Of a stretch of 64,000 nt of DNA, positions 38,212 to 45,277 are shown in pieces. This DNA is from Crocosphaera chwakensis CCY0110 (GTDB lineage: Bacteria; Cyanobacteriota; Cyanobacteriia; Cyanobacteriales; Microcystaceae). A program made the position numbers and the translations under genes. Every line of letters starts with the position of its first letter. The first letter of the stretch is position 1. The DNA lies in assembly GCF_000169335.1 (NCBI RefSeq), contig NZ_AAXW01000004.1, positions 1 through 64,000 of the forward strand. Reading direction: 5' to 3'. The notes beneath the pieces are model-generated. The model had not been told where the DNA came from. It ran no database searches and saw only the letters and a list, made by a program, of their open reading frames with translations.

Positions 38212-38275
38212 GTTTGTTGTTGAAAACATTTCTTTTAAAAAATAGATTTATGTACAACAACAAACTGACCTTTTT
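38212..38275 (+). terminator. stem-loop with T run between precursor and radical SAM genes
   Basis: GTTTGTTGTTG (38212-38222) pairs perfectly with CAACAACAAAC (38255-38265) across a 32-base loop, and TGACC plus five T follow. It lies 44 bases after the precursor stop and 59 before the enzyme start. Partial termination at such sites is known to give more precursor than enzyme transcript; that role is inferred here. Confidence 0.65.
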
Positions 38276-38333
38276 CCATTAGTTTATTTTATACCAATCA
38301 TTGATTTAATTAAGTCGTGGAGTTAAAGAAATT

Positions 38334-39596
38334 ATGGCAGAATATCGTCGAATTAGTCATGCGGTTTGGGAAATTACCCTTAAATGTAATCTTGCTTGTC
38401 AACATTGTGGTTCTCGCGCTGGACAGAATAGAACCAAGGAACTTTCAACCGAAGAAGCACTCAATTTAGTGCAACAAATGGCGGAGGTTGGTATCACAGA
38501 AGTCACCTTAATTGGTGGAGAAGCTTTTTTACGTTCTGACTGGTTAGAAATTGCTCAAGCTATCACTAAAGCGGGGATGGTTTGTGGTATGACAACCGGC
38601 GGTTTTGGTATTACTTTAGACACCGCTCGCCGTATGAAAGAAGCAGGAATTAAAGTGGTTTCTGTTTCTGTTGATGGGTTAGAAAAAACCCATGACTATC
38701 AACGGGGAAAACCAGGGGCTTGGCAATGGGCGTTTAAAACCATGAAAAACCTAAAAGAAGCCGGGATTACTTTTGGTTGTAATACTCAAATTAATCGTCT
38801 TTCTGCTCCAGAATTTCCATTACTTTATGAACGTCTTCGAGATGCTGGAATTTCTGCTTGGCAAATTCAATTAACGGTTCCTATGGGTAGGGCTGCTGAT
38901 AATAATCATATTCTTTTACAACCCTATGAATTATTAGATGTTTATCCCATGATTGCTAAAGTTGCCCAACGAGCAAAAGAAGAAGGAGTTCGTGTTCAAG
39001 CAGGTAATAACATTGGTTATTATGGACCTTATGAAAGATTACTACGTGGGGGTGATGCTTGGTCATTTTGGCAAGGCTGTAATGCTGGACTTTCTACCTT
39101 AGGAATTGAAGCCGATGGTGCTATTAAAGGCTGTCCTTCTTTGCCAACCTCTGCTTATACTGGGGGCAATATTCGCGATTATTCTTTGAGAACAATTATT
39201 GAAGAAACGGAAGAATTACGGTTTAATTTAGGGGCTGGAACCCCTCAAGGAACTGACCATCTTTGGGGTTTCTGTAAAACCTGTGAATTTGCAGAATTAT
39301 GTCGAGGCGGTTGCAGTTGGACGGCTCATGTTTTCTTTGATAAAAGAGGTAATAATCCCTACTGTCATCATCGCGCTTTAACTCAGCAAAAAAAGGGTAT
39401 CCGTGAACAGTTTTTTATCAAATATCAAGCCAAAGGTAATCCTTTTGATAATGGCGTATTTGAGTTAATAGAACAACCTTTTAATAGTCCCTTGCCAGAA
39501 GATGAATTACGCTTTACGGCTGATAAAATTCAATGGCCAGTTAGTTGGGCAATTGAGCAAGAGAAATCTTTATCTTTAGTTGGTGCTAATCACTAA
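38334..39596 (+). CDS. radical SAM/SPASM peptide-modifying enzyme, PlpX-like
   Basis: The 420-aa enzyme has the radical SAM cluster motif CNLACQHC (Cys 18, 22, 25), LIGGEAFLRSDW for SAM binding, and a SPASM domain with seven Cys: GCN at 249, GCPSLPT at 267, then FCKTCEFAELCRGGCSW (314, 317, 323, 327) and YCHHR at 344. Such enzymes modify ribosomal peptides. The adjacent Nif11-type precursors with XYG cores point to PlpX, which catalyses tyramine excision. In the known system PlpX needs a small partner, PlpY; candidates here are the Cys-rich protein at 37040 or the 50-aa protein at 39615. Confidence 0.88.
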   Translation: MAEYRRISHAVWEITLKCNLACQHCGSRAGQNRTKELSTEEALNLVQQMAEVGITEVTLIGGEAFLRSDWLEIAQAITKAGMVCGMTTGGFGITLDTARRMKEAGIKVVSVSVDGLEKTHDYQRGKPGAWQWAFKTMKNLKEAGITFGCNTQINRLSAPEFPLLYERLRDAGISAWQIQLTVPMGRAADNNHILLQPYELLDVYPMIAKVAQRAKEEGVRVQAGNNIGYYGPYERLLRGGDAWSFWQGCNAGLSTLGIEADGAIKGCPSLPTSAYTGGNIRDYSLRTIIEETEELRFNLGAGTPQGTDHLWGFCKTCEFAELCRGGCSWTAHVFFDKRGNNPYCHHRALTQQKKGIREQFFIKYQAKGNPFDNGVFELIEQPFNSPLPEDELRFTADKIQWPVSWAIEQEKSLSLVGANH

Positions 39597-39614
39597 TTTT
39601 GAAGGAAATTTATT

Positions 39615-39767
39615 ATGGAAAATAATATGATTCAATCTAACAAGGAATTAAATCAGCCCATTTTACCTCGTTCTACTTGGGTAAGTAATGTAGCTTATTT
39701 ACGAGCTTTATTTAAAGCAAAAAAAGCTCTAGATAGGATTGAAAAAGAAGCAAAAATCATTAAATAG
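39615..39767 (+). CDS. 50-aa protein following the radical SAM gene
   Basis: It starts at ATG 39615 with AAGGA 9 bases upstream, 18 bases after the radical SAM stop. The sequence begins MENNMIQSNKELNQPILPRS and continues TWVSNVAYLRALFKAKKALD to a basic helical end. No Gly-Gly motif is present, so it is probably not a precursor. Its place directly after the enzyme and its helical, basic character make it a candidate small partner of the enzyme. I do not recognise its family. Confidence 0.7.
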   Translation: MENNMIQSNKELNQPILPRSTWVSNVAYLRALFKAKKALDRIEKEAKIIK

Positions 39768-39830
39768 TAGTATTTTTTGATAATTGTTGATATTCAGTAA
39801 AAATAATTTCATAAGGAGCAATTTTAAATT

Positions 39831-39992
39831 ATGTCTAGTGTTAAAATTAATGAATTAAATAACTCGGACACCTATATTTATGCAATTAATTGTGAAGAAA
39901 TTAAACAGATTACAGGAGGTATTATCTTCTCAAAAATTTCTTTAACATTGTATAGTGGTGGAGAAGACGGAAAAGTTATTCATATCAAATAG
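39831..39992 (+). CDS. putative GG-leader peptide precursor, beta-rich core
   Basis: A 53-aa peptide with AAGGAG upstream of ATG 39831. The leader MSSVKINELNNSDTYIYAIN then CEEIKQITGG ends in Gly-Gly at residues 29-30. The core IIFSKISLTLYSGGEDGKVI then HIK alternates polar and hydrophobic residues, like the cores of the three tandem peptides at 41408-42002. It lies 63 bases after the 50-aa gene and may be the last gene of the operon. Confidence 0.65.
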   Translation: MSSVKINELNNSDTYIYAINCEEIKQITGGIIFSKISLTLYSGGEDGKVIHIK

Positions 39993-40008
39993 TTAAGTAC
40001 CTAAAGTT

Positions 40009-40083
40009 AATTAATTGCACACTCTAATTTCTTATAATGCTTATATAATAAGGGTTTGAGTCTAGCCAAATGTGCAATTAATT
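40009..40083. repeat. 13-bp perfect inverted repeat, MITE-like
   Basis: AATTAATTGCACA (40009-40021) and TGTGCAATTAATT (40071-40083) are perfect reverse complements 49 bases apart. GTAC is found just outside both (39997-40000 and 40087-40090). The element of about 75-95 bases lies directly after the last peptide gene. It may be a miniature element or a long hairpin; there is no T run. From 40084 to 40248 no gene is seen, only the GAGACACACCAA copy at 40196. Confidence 0.6.
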
Positions 40084-40248
40084 TTGTGTACTCGCTAAAA
40101 AAAATGACAGTTTAACTACATAATAATAGCTGATTCTATCACGATAAATATGTTAGGACAAGTCATTAGTTTGATATAGCATTTCTTAAAATCATGAGAC
40201 ACACCAACAATTTTAAGTTCTGCCTTTTAGTTCAAAGCATGGAAATTG

Positions 40249-40992
40249 CTATATAGTAGATTCAGTCACATTAGTGTCAGCTTGATTAATTTTTCCTTTT
40301 AACCACTCAGAAAATAAATCAGATAAAATTTTGTGACGTTTCTTTTCATCTAATTCTGGTTGTATGATTTCTTCAACAAAAACTAAATGAATTCCTTGAG
40401 ATGTCATAATAGGTTTCAGTAATTGAGGAGGGTTTGCAGCAAAAATAGCAGCAGAGATTTCAGGTTTTAATTCCTGACGTTTAACGCTTCCTAAATATCC
40501 ACCTTTCCGTCTTAATTCTATATCTTGTATATATTGATGAGCTACATCCCAAAAACTAATTTCATTCTCATCAATAGCATAATATAATTCCATTGCTAAG
40601 TCTTCATCATCTAAGATAATTTCATACATAATCACTTCAGTATAATTTAATTGGTTTTGATAAAAATAAGGTTCAACTTTATCATCAAAAAGATTCTTTG
40701 CTAACTTTCCAGAAATAATACTAAAATGAAGTATTTCTTCAAAATCCTCTATAGAAAGTTGACTTCTTGTCAACCATTGATGGGTTTGATCTGCACTTTC
40801 TAGATTATGTCTTAAACGAAATTGATCGGCTGCTTGTTGTAATTCTTCAGTTTCTACTTTAATATTTGCACGTTCTGCTTCTTGGGTAATAATTCTACGA
40901 TTCATTAATCCTTCTGTAATCTCTCGCATTTTTCCTGATAATTTAATCTCTTTAATAATTTCTTCTACAGCTACAGTGATCGATAATGACAT
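40249..40992 (-). CDS. parvulin/SurA-type peptidyl-prolyl isomerase-like protein
   Basis: The 247-aa protein has an N-terminal helical domain (MREITEGLMNRRIITQEAER, NLESADQTHQWLTRSQLSIE) of the SurA/PrsA type and a C-terminal parvulin-like region with RRKGGYLGSVKRQELKPEIS and LLKPIMTSQGIHLVFVEEII. No signal peptide is seen, so it should be cytoplasmic. Proteins of this type often accompany HlyD and peptidase-containing ABC exporters of double-Gly peptides in cyanobacteria. Here it lies between peptide genes, but no exporter is in the window. Confidence 0.8.
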   Translation of the reverse strand: MSLSITVAVEEIIKEIKLSGKMREITEGLMNRRIITQEAERANIKVETEELQQAADQFRLRHNLESADQTHQWLTRSQLSIEDFEEILHFSIISGKLAKNLFDDKVEPYFYQNQLNYTEVIMYEIILDDEDLAMELYYAIDENEISFWDVAHQYIQDIELRRKGGYLGSVKRQELKPEISAAIFAANPPQLLKPIMTSQGIHLVFVEEIIQPELDEKKRHKILSDLFSEWLKGKINQADTNVTESTI

Positions 40993-41407
40993 AATATTAA
41001 CTTAACCCTGAAATATCTATTATTTTATAATACAGCAATTTAACGGCGTTTGTAAATTAATGATTAACATTTTCCTTAATTAAAACAGTTATTTTTATAG
41101 AAAAACCCGAAGCCTAAAAAAAATAAAAAATCAGCTTTATTTAAGAAATAATTGTTTGATTTTTTTCTTAAACATCAAAACTAAATTAAGCATCCAACTA
41201 ACTAAAATTAATATTTTCTAGTCCAACAATAATTTTTTAGATATAAATTAGCTTGTAAAAGAGAAATAATTACTTTAATTACCAACAAAAAGATAGTGAT
41301 GAATCTCTTGAATTTTATAAAAATGTGAATAATAATATATACAGAGTTAAACAGATTTCTCTTAAGACTCAAATCAAAAAAATATTAACTTGTAGAGGAC
41401 TTTTATC
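40993..41407. other. 415-base AT-rich divergent intergenic region
   Basis: The gap between the parvulin gene and the first tandem peptide gene is very AT-rich and contains no supported gene. It should hold promoters for both. A GTAGAGGAC stretch just before 41408 is the likely ribosome binding site for the first peptide. Confidence 0.5.
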
Positions 41408-41548
41408 ATGTCTAACATTATCATTTCTGATCTCGAAAAAATCAACAACAAAAACCAAATGATTGATGTTTTAGCTAACCAACAACAGTTAGTTAAGGGT
41501 GGTGGTGTTGAAGTTGAATTCAGTATCACTATCAAAATCAAAAAGTAA
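41408..41548 (+). CDS. tandem GG-leader peptide, copy 1
   Basis: A 46-aa peptide. The leader MSNIIISDLEKINNKNQMID then VLANQQQLVKGG ends in Gly-Gly (residues 31-32), and the core GVEVEFSITIKIKK alternates charged and hydrophobic residues, as a beta strand would. GAGGAC precedes the start. It is the first of three genes with start codons exactly 230 bases apart. No modifying enzyme is dedicated to it nearby; it may be an unmodified bacteriocin-like peptide. Confidence 0.72.
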   Translation: MSNIIISDLEKINNKNQMIDVLANQQQLVKGGGVEVEFSITIKIKK

Positions 41549-41637
41549 AATTCAACCAATTTTACTGAGACATAATACATGATTGTTTCTTGAATCATGT
41601 TATCACTATTAAACGCATACACTGGAGAAATTTTGCC

Positions 41638-41778
41638 ATGTCTAACATTATCATTTCTGATCTCGAAAAAATCAACAACAAAAACCAAATGATTGATGTT
41701 TTACCTCATCAACAACAGTTAGTTAAGGGTGGTGGTGTTGAAGTTGAATTTAGTATCACTATCAAAATCAAAAAGTAA
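41638..41778 (+). CDS. tandem GG-leader peptide, copy 2
   Basis: The 46-aa product differs from copy 1 only at two leader positions (VLPHQQQLVKGG in place of VLANQQQLVKGG); the core GVEVEFSITIKIKK is identical. GGAG in ACTGGAGAAATTTTGCC serves as ribosome binding site. The spacer before it (41549-41637) is nearly the same as that before copy 3, which shows recent tandem duplication. Confidence 0.72.
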   Translation: MSNIIISDLEKINNKNQMIDVLPHQQQLVKGGGVEVEFSITIKIKK

Positions 41779-41867
41779 AATTTAATCAATTTTACTGAGA
41801 CATAATACATGATTGTTTCTTGAATCATGTTATCACTATTAAACGCATACACTGGAGAAATTTTGCC

Positions 41868-42002
41868 ATGTCTAACATTATCATTTCTGATCTCGAAAAA
41901 ATCAACAACAAAAACCAAATTACTGATGTTTTACCTCATCAACAAAAATTAGTGAAGGGTGGTGAAGTAGAAGTTATGTTTAAAATTACAATAAGATTCT
42001 AA
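41868..42002 (+). CDS. tandem GG-leader peptide, copy 3, diverged core
   Basis: The 44-aa product keeps the leader (MSNIIISDLEKINNKNQITD then VLPHQQKLVKGG) but has a different core, EVEVMFKITIRF. The alternating pattern is kept although the residues change. Upstream DNA is the same as for copy 2, so the start and expression signals are shared. The divergence is limited to the end of the gene, as is usual in double-Gly peptide families. Confidence 0.7.
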   Translation: MSNIIISDLEKINNKNQITDVLPHQQKLVKGGEVEVMFKITIRF

Positions 42003-42023
42003 GAATTTTATTAAGAAGTTTAA

Positions 42024-42070
42024 TTAGCTTCAAAAACAAGTTATTAGTTTTCCCTAGTTTTTGAAGCTAA
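42024..42070. repeat. 13-bp inverted repeat before the second peptide trio
   Basis: TTAGCTTCAAAAA (42024-42036) and TTTTTGAAGCTAA (42058-42070) are perfect reverse complements, extended by AAGAAG/CTTCTT outside. There is no T run. The same arms occur at 42916-42960, so the two bracket the genes at 42117, 42393 and 42680. Confidence 0.85.
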
Positions 42071-42116
42071 CTTCTTCTCATCAAAAACTATTAAGTAATT
42101 AAATCAGGAGTCAATT

Positions 42117-42314
42117 ATGAAGGAAAAATCATCAGAAAATCTAGATCAAATCGATTTTGATGATCTCATTTCTGAATCTGTGGAAAATGCAGTATCAAGA
42201 AGGAAGAAAAATGTAGAGTTAGAAGATGATTTAGTAGAACTTTCTAACGAAGATATGAAGAATATCAAAGGTGGTTTAGAATTTCCAATTATTCTAGGAC
42301 TATTTTTTGAATAA
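42117..42314 (+). CDS. GG-leader peptide precursor (DLI.ESV.NA family), member 1
   Basis: A 65-aa peptide with AGGAG before the start. The leader NLDQIDFDDLISESVENAVS then RRKKNVELEDDLVELSNEDM ends KNIKGG, and the core is LEFPIILGLFFE, short and hydrophobic. The next two genes have nearly the same leader and unrelated cores. The modifying enzyme is not evident; the PlpX-like enzyme is not an obvious partner because no YG motif is present. Confidence 0.75.
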   Translation: MKEKSSENLDQIDFDDLISESVENAVSRRKKNVELEDDLVELSNEDMKNIKGGLEFPIILGLFFE

Positions 42315-42392
42315 TCTTTGTCAGATTTACTTCTGGTTTTTTCATGTCAATTTCTCTGGAAAGAGATTAAATAATTCATTCAGGAGTCAAGT

Positions 42393-42593
42393 ATGCACGA
42401 CAAATTAACGGCAAATCTAAATCAAATCGATCTTGATGATCTCATTTCTGAATCTGTAGACAATGCAGTTTCTAGAAGACAGCAGAATTTAGAGTTAGAA
42501 AACGATATTGTAGAGATTTCAGACCAGGATGTGAAAAAGATCAAGGGTGGTTTTCCACATACTTGTGGAATGGTACAATGTGATCTTTTTTAG
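42393..42593 (+). CDS. GG-leader peptide precursor (DLI.ESV.NA family), member 2
   Basis: The 66-aa peptide starts after CAGGAGTCAAGT. The leader NLNQIDLDDLISESVDNAVS then RRQQNLELENDIVEISDQDV ends KKIKGG; the core FPHTCGMVQCDLF has two Cys and could form a disulfide or thioether. Only this member of the family has Cys in its core. It lies 79 bases after member 1. Confidence 0.75.
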   Translation: MHDKLTANLNQIDLDDLISESVDNAVSRRQQNLELENDIVEISDQDVKKIKGGFPHTCGMVQCDLF

Positions 42594-42679
42594 AAAGTTA
42601 TTTTTTGCCTTTTAAGAGCGAAAATAAAGTAGCTTTTAATTGAATTAGACACTAATTTTCAATAACTAAGGAGTTAGAC

Positions 42680-42880
42680 ATGAACGAAAAATCTCAATCG
42701 TTTCTAAATCAGATTGATATTGATAATCTTATCTGTGAATCGGTAGAAAAAGCAGTATCAAGAAGACAACAAAGTTTAGATTTAGAGGAGCATCTAATTG
42801 ATATTTCAAACGAAGATGCTAAGAATTTAACGGGTGGTTTACAAAAAAGGATAATTGTTATGGGATACTTTGCAAAATAA
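42680..42880 (+). CDS. GG-leader peptide precursor (DLI.ESV.NA family), member 3
   Basis: The 66-aa peptide starts after AAGGAGTTAGAC. The leader FLNQIDIDNLICESVEKAVS then RRQQSLDLEEHLIDISNEDA ends KNLTGG; the core is LQKRIIVMGYFAK, basic and hydrophobic. A stem-loop with T run ends the unit 35 bases later. The three genes probably form one transcript. Confidence 0.75.
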   Translation: MNEKSQSFLNQIDIDNLICESVEKAVSRRQQSLDLEEHLIDISNEDAKNLTGGLQKRIIVMGYFAK

Positions 42881-42915
42881 TGTAACCGTCCTAATGTTAT
42901 AGTTTTCAAACTTAT

Positions 42916-42966
42916 TTAGCTTCAAAAACTTGATCTAATTTTAATTATTTTTGAAGCTAATTTTTT
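42916..42966 (+). terminator. intrinsic terminator after the second peptide trio
   Basis: TTAGCTTCAAAAA (42916-42928) pairs with TTTTTGAAGCTAA (42948-42960), followed by six T. The arms are identical to those of the repeat at 42024-42070. The T run makes this copy a good intrinsic terminator. Confidence 0.85.
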
Positions 42967-43019
42967 ATAATTAATGAAATAAGAGAAAGATTAAATGCTA
43001 ATATTTGATCGTATGAACT

Positions 43020-43297
43020 TTAAGTTAAGTTATTATCAAAATTTCCTCTTAGCCAATTTTTAAAGTTTCTGATTGCTTCAATTTTACCAAGTTGTTGATT
43101 TTTTTCAACAGCTTGATTAATCAATTCTACAATAAGAATATTAGGAAAATTGGGACTGCTTAAAGACTTAATATATTCCCCTTCTTGTAATAAATTAATC
43201 TTTAAATCACTGTGAGTATAGAAGAAACTTTAATATTAACCTTTGACTCTCACTAAAAAATCCCGAAAGCAATCAATCACACAAACAACACCAAAGA
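43020..43297 (-). pseudogene. decayed coding remnants on the minus strand
   Basis: On the minus strand a frame without a start codon (43229 to 43020) reads LLQEGEYIKSLSSPNFPNIL then IVELINQAVEKNQQLGKIEA and ends at a stop after GNFDNNLT; it looks like the C-terminal part of a protein that has lost its front. Just before it (43297-43236) a second fragment, VVCVIDCFRDFLVRVKG, ends in a stop in another frame. I cannot name the families. Together they fill part of the 735-base gap between the peptide genes and the DALR gene. Confidence 0.4.
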
Positions 43298-43482
43298 TTG
43301 CGTCATTTCGCTATCGCTACATTCGCTACGGACAGTTTTCATGTCTCTAACTATAACGCTACAAATTATGATTAGGAGGTTAATAAGATTCCTTGTTTTT
43401 CGGAGTGACAGCTAAAGATGCAAAAAACGTCTTAACTAATTTTTGTATTGTTATATTTTTGAGAATTAATATTAGATCAGAA

Positions 43483-43521
43483 AGAGAGCCGACGACTTTC
43501 CGTGTTTCGTCTCGGCTCTCT
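43483..43521. other. strong 10-bp stem-loop between 42966 and 43616
   Basis: AGAGAGCCGA (43483-43492) and TCGGCTCTCT (43512-43521) are perfect reverse complements with a 19-base loop; on the minus strand a GAC/GTC pair extends the stem inward around GAAACACGGAAA. It lies 95 bases after the end of the minus-strand DALR gene and may end that transcript, or be part of a small RNA. The T run on the minus strand is weak (TTT). Confidence 0.6.
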
Positions 43522-43615
43522 TGTCTGGTTCGCTCCTCACACTAAATATAACTATATAGGAAGCTTTGGATTTTGTCACGTTACTTAAGATTTATTTTTG
43601 ATTTATTACTTGTGT

Positions 43616-44473
43616 TTACAATCTGTCACGAGGAAGCTGCTCCATGTGTGATAACCATAAACCTTGTAGCAAAAGTTGCGTAATAGCAACTAAACCGAGT
43701 CTTGCTTGAGATAAATGAGAGTTATGTCCACTTATTTTTCCAAAAATGCGACAGTAACGCTCAAAACTGAGGAAAGTCTCACTTAATGCTAGTCCTAATT
43801 TTATCTCATCACGATTTGACTTATTTTCTAATCGATCAACAGTAGTAATAATTTGAGAAATTAGCGATCGCTCAAATTGATTCAATACTAAGCTAGACCA
43901 AGGAATCGGTTGAGACGTTGATAATGGCCATTGGTAAGGCTCAAAAATTTCTTTTTCCAGCTTAATAAGTCCTTCTTTATCCCCTAAACGTAATAAAGTA
44001 CAGCAACGAGCATAGGTGTATTCGAGAGGACATAAATTGTCATGATTTCTTGACTTTAAAGTGAACCTTTTGCGAGGATAGGCAAAACTTTGCCAAGATT
44101 GTAACCAAAGAGATAGACGGCGATCGCACAGGGTAAACTCTAACCAACCTGGATCAAGGAGTGTTACGGTAAAGCTTAAAGCACCTGAATGGTTGGGTTG
44201 CTGTTGTAGGGTGTTAAAAATAGTTTCTGCTAACGTGAGGGGAGAATAAGAAGATAATTGAAAAGCGATCGCACAACGGTAACTAATAGAATCAATCTTA
44301 GGTAATCTGTATATGGAAATAGGATTATTGTTGCTCAGAAAATTAGTAAAATTTGAGTTATCTAACTTTAATAGTTGAGTAATAAGAAATTGCTGTAATT
44401 GTTGCTGAATAGAAAGGTTAGTTATTTTAATGGTTAAAGGATAAATATTCTTAATTATTCTATTTTTTGTCAT
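43616..44473 (-). CDS. DALR anticodon-binding domain-containing protein
   Basis: A 285-aa protein from the ATG at 44473 (the longest frame starts from TTG at 44482). The C-terminal 110 residues (NQFERSLISQIITTVDRLEN, then GLALSETFLSFERYCRIFGK and LVAITQLLLQGLWLSHMEQL) resemble the DALR helical bundle of arginyl-tRNA synthetase, but there is no catalytic class I core. Such stand-alone proteins are found in cyanobacteria beside Crp/Fnr-type regulators, as here. Function unknown; tRNA or protein binding is possible. Confidence 0.75.
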   Translation of the reverse strand: MTKNRIIKNIYPLTIKITNLSIQQQLQQFLITQLLKLDNSNFTNFLSNNNPISIYRLPKIDSISYRCAIAFQLSSYSPLTLAETIFNTLQQQPNHSGALSFTVTLLDPGWLEFTLCDRRLSLWLQSWQSFAYPRKRFTLKSRNHDNLCPLEYTYARCCTLLRLGDKEGLIKLEKEIFEPYQWPLSTSQPIPWSSLVLNQFERSLISQIITTVDRLENKSNRDEIKLGLALSETFLSFERYCRIFGKISGHNSHLSQARLGLVAITQLLLQGLWLSHMEQLPRDRL

Positions 44474-44536
44474 CTTAAGCAAAATTAGTTAGAATAAGGA
44501 TTTCTTAACGATAATTATTTAAGAGTTGGGCTTTTT

Positions 44537-45277
44537 ATGACAAGAAGAGAGAGTCACTACTTTAATAATCAATCAGATCAAAAGTTTTCTTCTGAATCAT
44601 TATTAACTACACAAAAAGAAGCCCCTTTTAACAATTTAAAAGAATTGTATAACTGGGGACGTTCTCATTGTCGTCAACGAATTTTTCATAAAGATCAAAT
44701 TATTCCCACTCGTCCTGGTTTATTATATCTTGTTAATAAAGGGGCTGTGCGTTTGATGGGGTCAGCTTGTATTAATGAGGAACATCAACCGAGAGAAGAT
44801 GAGACGATAGAAGAAATTTTTCTAGGAATTTTAGGAGTCAACAAACCATTTGAAATTGTCGAACATTCCTATAGTATTATTCGAGTTGAAGCCCATATTG
44901 AGCAAACCTCAGTCATTTGGTTATATTGGCATGAATTAGTTGACTCTTTAAATATTTATATTAAAGTTTTAGAATTATTTAGGCAACAACATCAAACTCA
45001 ATTGATATGGATGAGTATTTTAGCCCAAAAACGAACAATAGATCGCTTAATGGGATTGTTAATGTTATTAGCAACAGAAGAAGGAGAAAGAACAGAAAAA
45101 GGTTATCTTTTACCTTATATTTTAACCCATGCTCAAATTGCCAGTGCCATTGGAACTACTAGAGTTAATGTTACCCGTTTAATGGGACAACTGCGACAAC
45201 AAGGTATTATTGAAGTTGATAAAAATAATCGAATTTTTTGGAAAATGAATAGGGTTGAAACTCAATTTTCACTGTGA
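44537..45277 (+). CDS. Crp/Fnr family transcriptional regulator
   Basis: The 246-aa protein has an N-terminal cyclic nucleotide-binding-like beta-roll (about residues 35-130) without a clear cAMP-binding phosphate cassette, a dimer helix, and a winged helix-turn-helix: LTHAQIASAIGTTRVNVTRL then MGQLRQQGIIEVDKNNRIFW. That recognition helix is like those of NtcA and other cyanobacterial CRP-type regulators. It diverges from the DALR-domain gene with 63 bases between, so it could regulate that gene and itself. Confidence 0.87.
   Translation: MTRRESHYFNNQSDQKFSSESLLTTQKEAPFNNLKELYNWGRSHCRQRIFHKDQIIPTRPGLLYLVNKGAVRLMGSACINEEHQPREDETIEEIFLGILGVNKPFEIVEHSYSIIRVEAHIEQTSVIWLYWHELVDSLNIYIKVLELFRQQHQTQLIWMSILAQKRTIDRLMGLLMLLATEEGERTEKGYLLPYILTHAQIASAIGTTRVNVTRLMGQLRQQGIIEVDKNNRIFWKMNRVETQFSL

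Larger units (their letters stand above)
41408..41867 (+). repeat. two full 230-bp tandem repeat units (third unit diverges)
   Basis: Starts at 41408, 41638 and 41868 are 230 bases apart. Each spacer holds the inverted repeat CATGATT-8-AATCATG (41578-41599 and 41808-41829) and AAACGCATACACTGGAGAAA before the next gene. The first two units agree almost base for base. Confidence 0.9.

Noticed and set aside
41374..41918. Minus-strand frames of 104 and 69 aa across the tandem peptides
   Set aside because: They mirror the 230-bp units in antisense; the plus-strand genes have ribosome binding sites and GG leaders.
43483..43560. Yfr1-type small RNA, because of CTCCTCACAC at 43532
   Set aside because: The expected terminator hairpin with T run after that motif is absent, and the first base context does not match.
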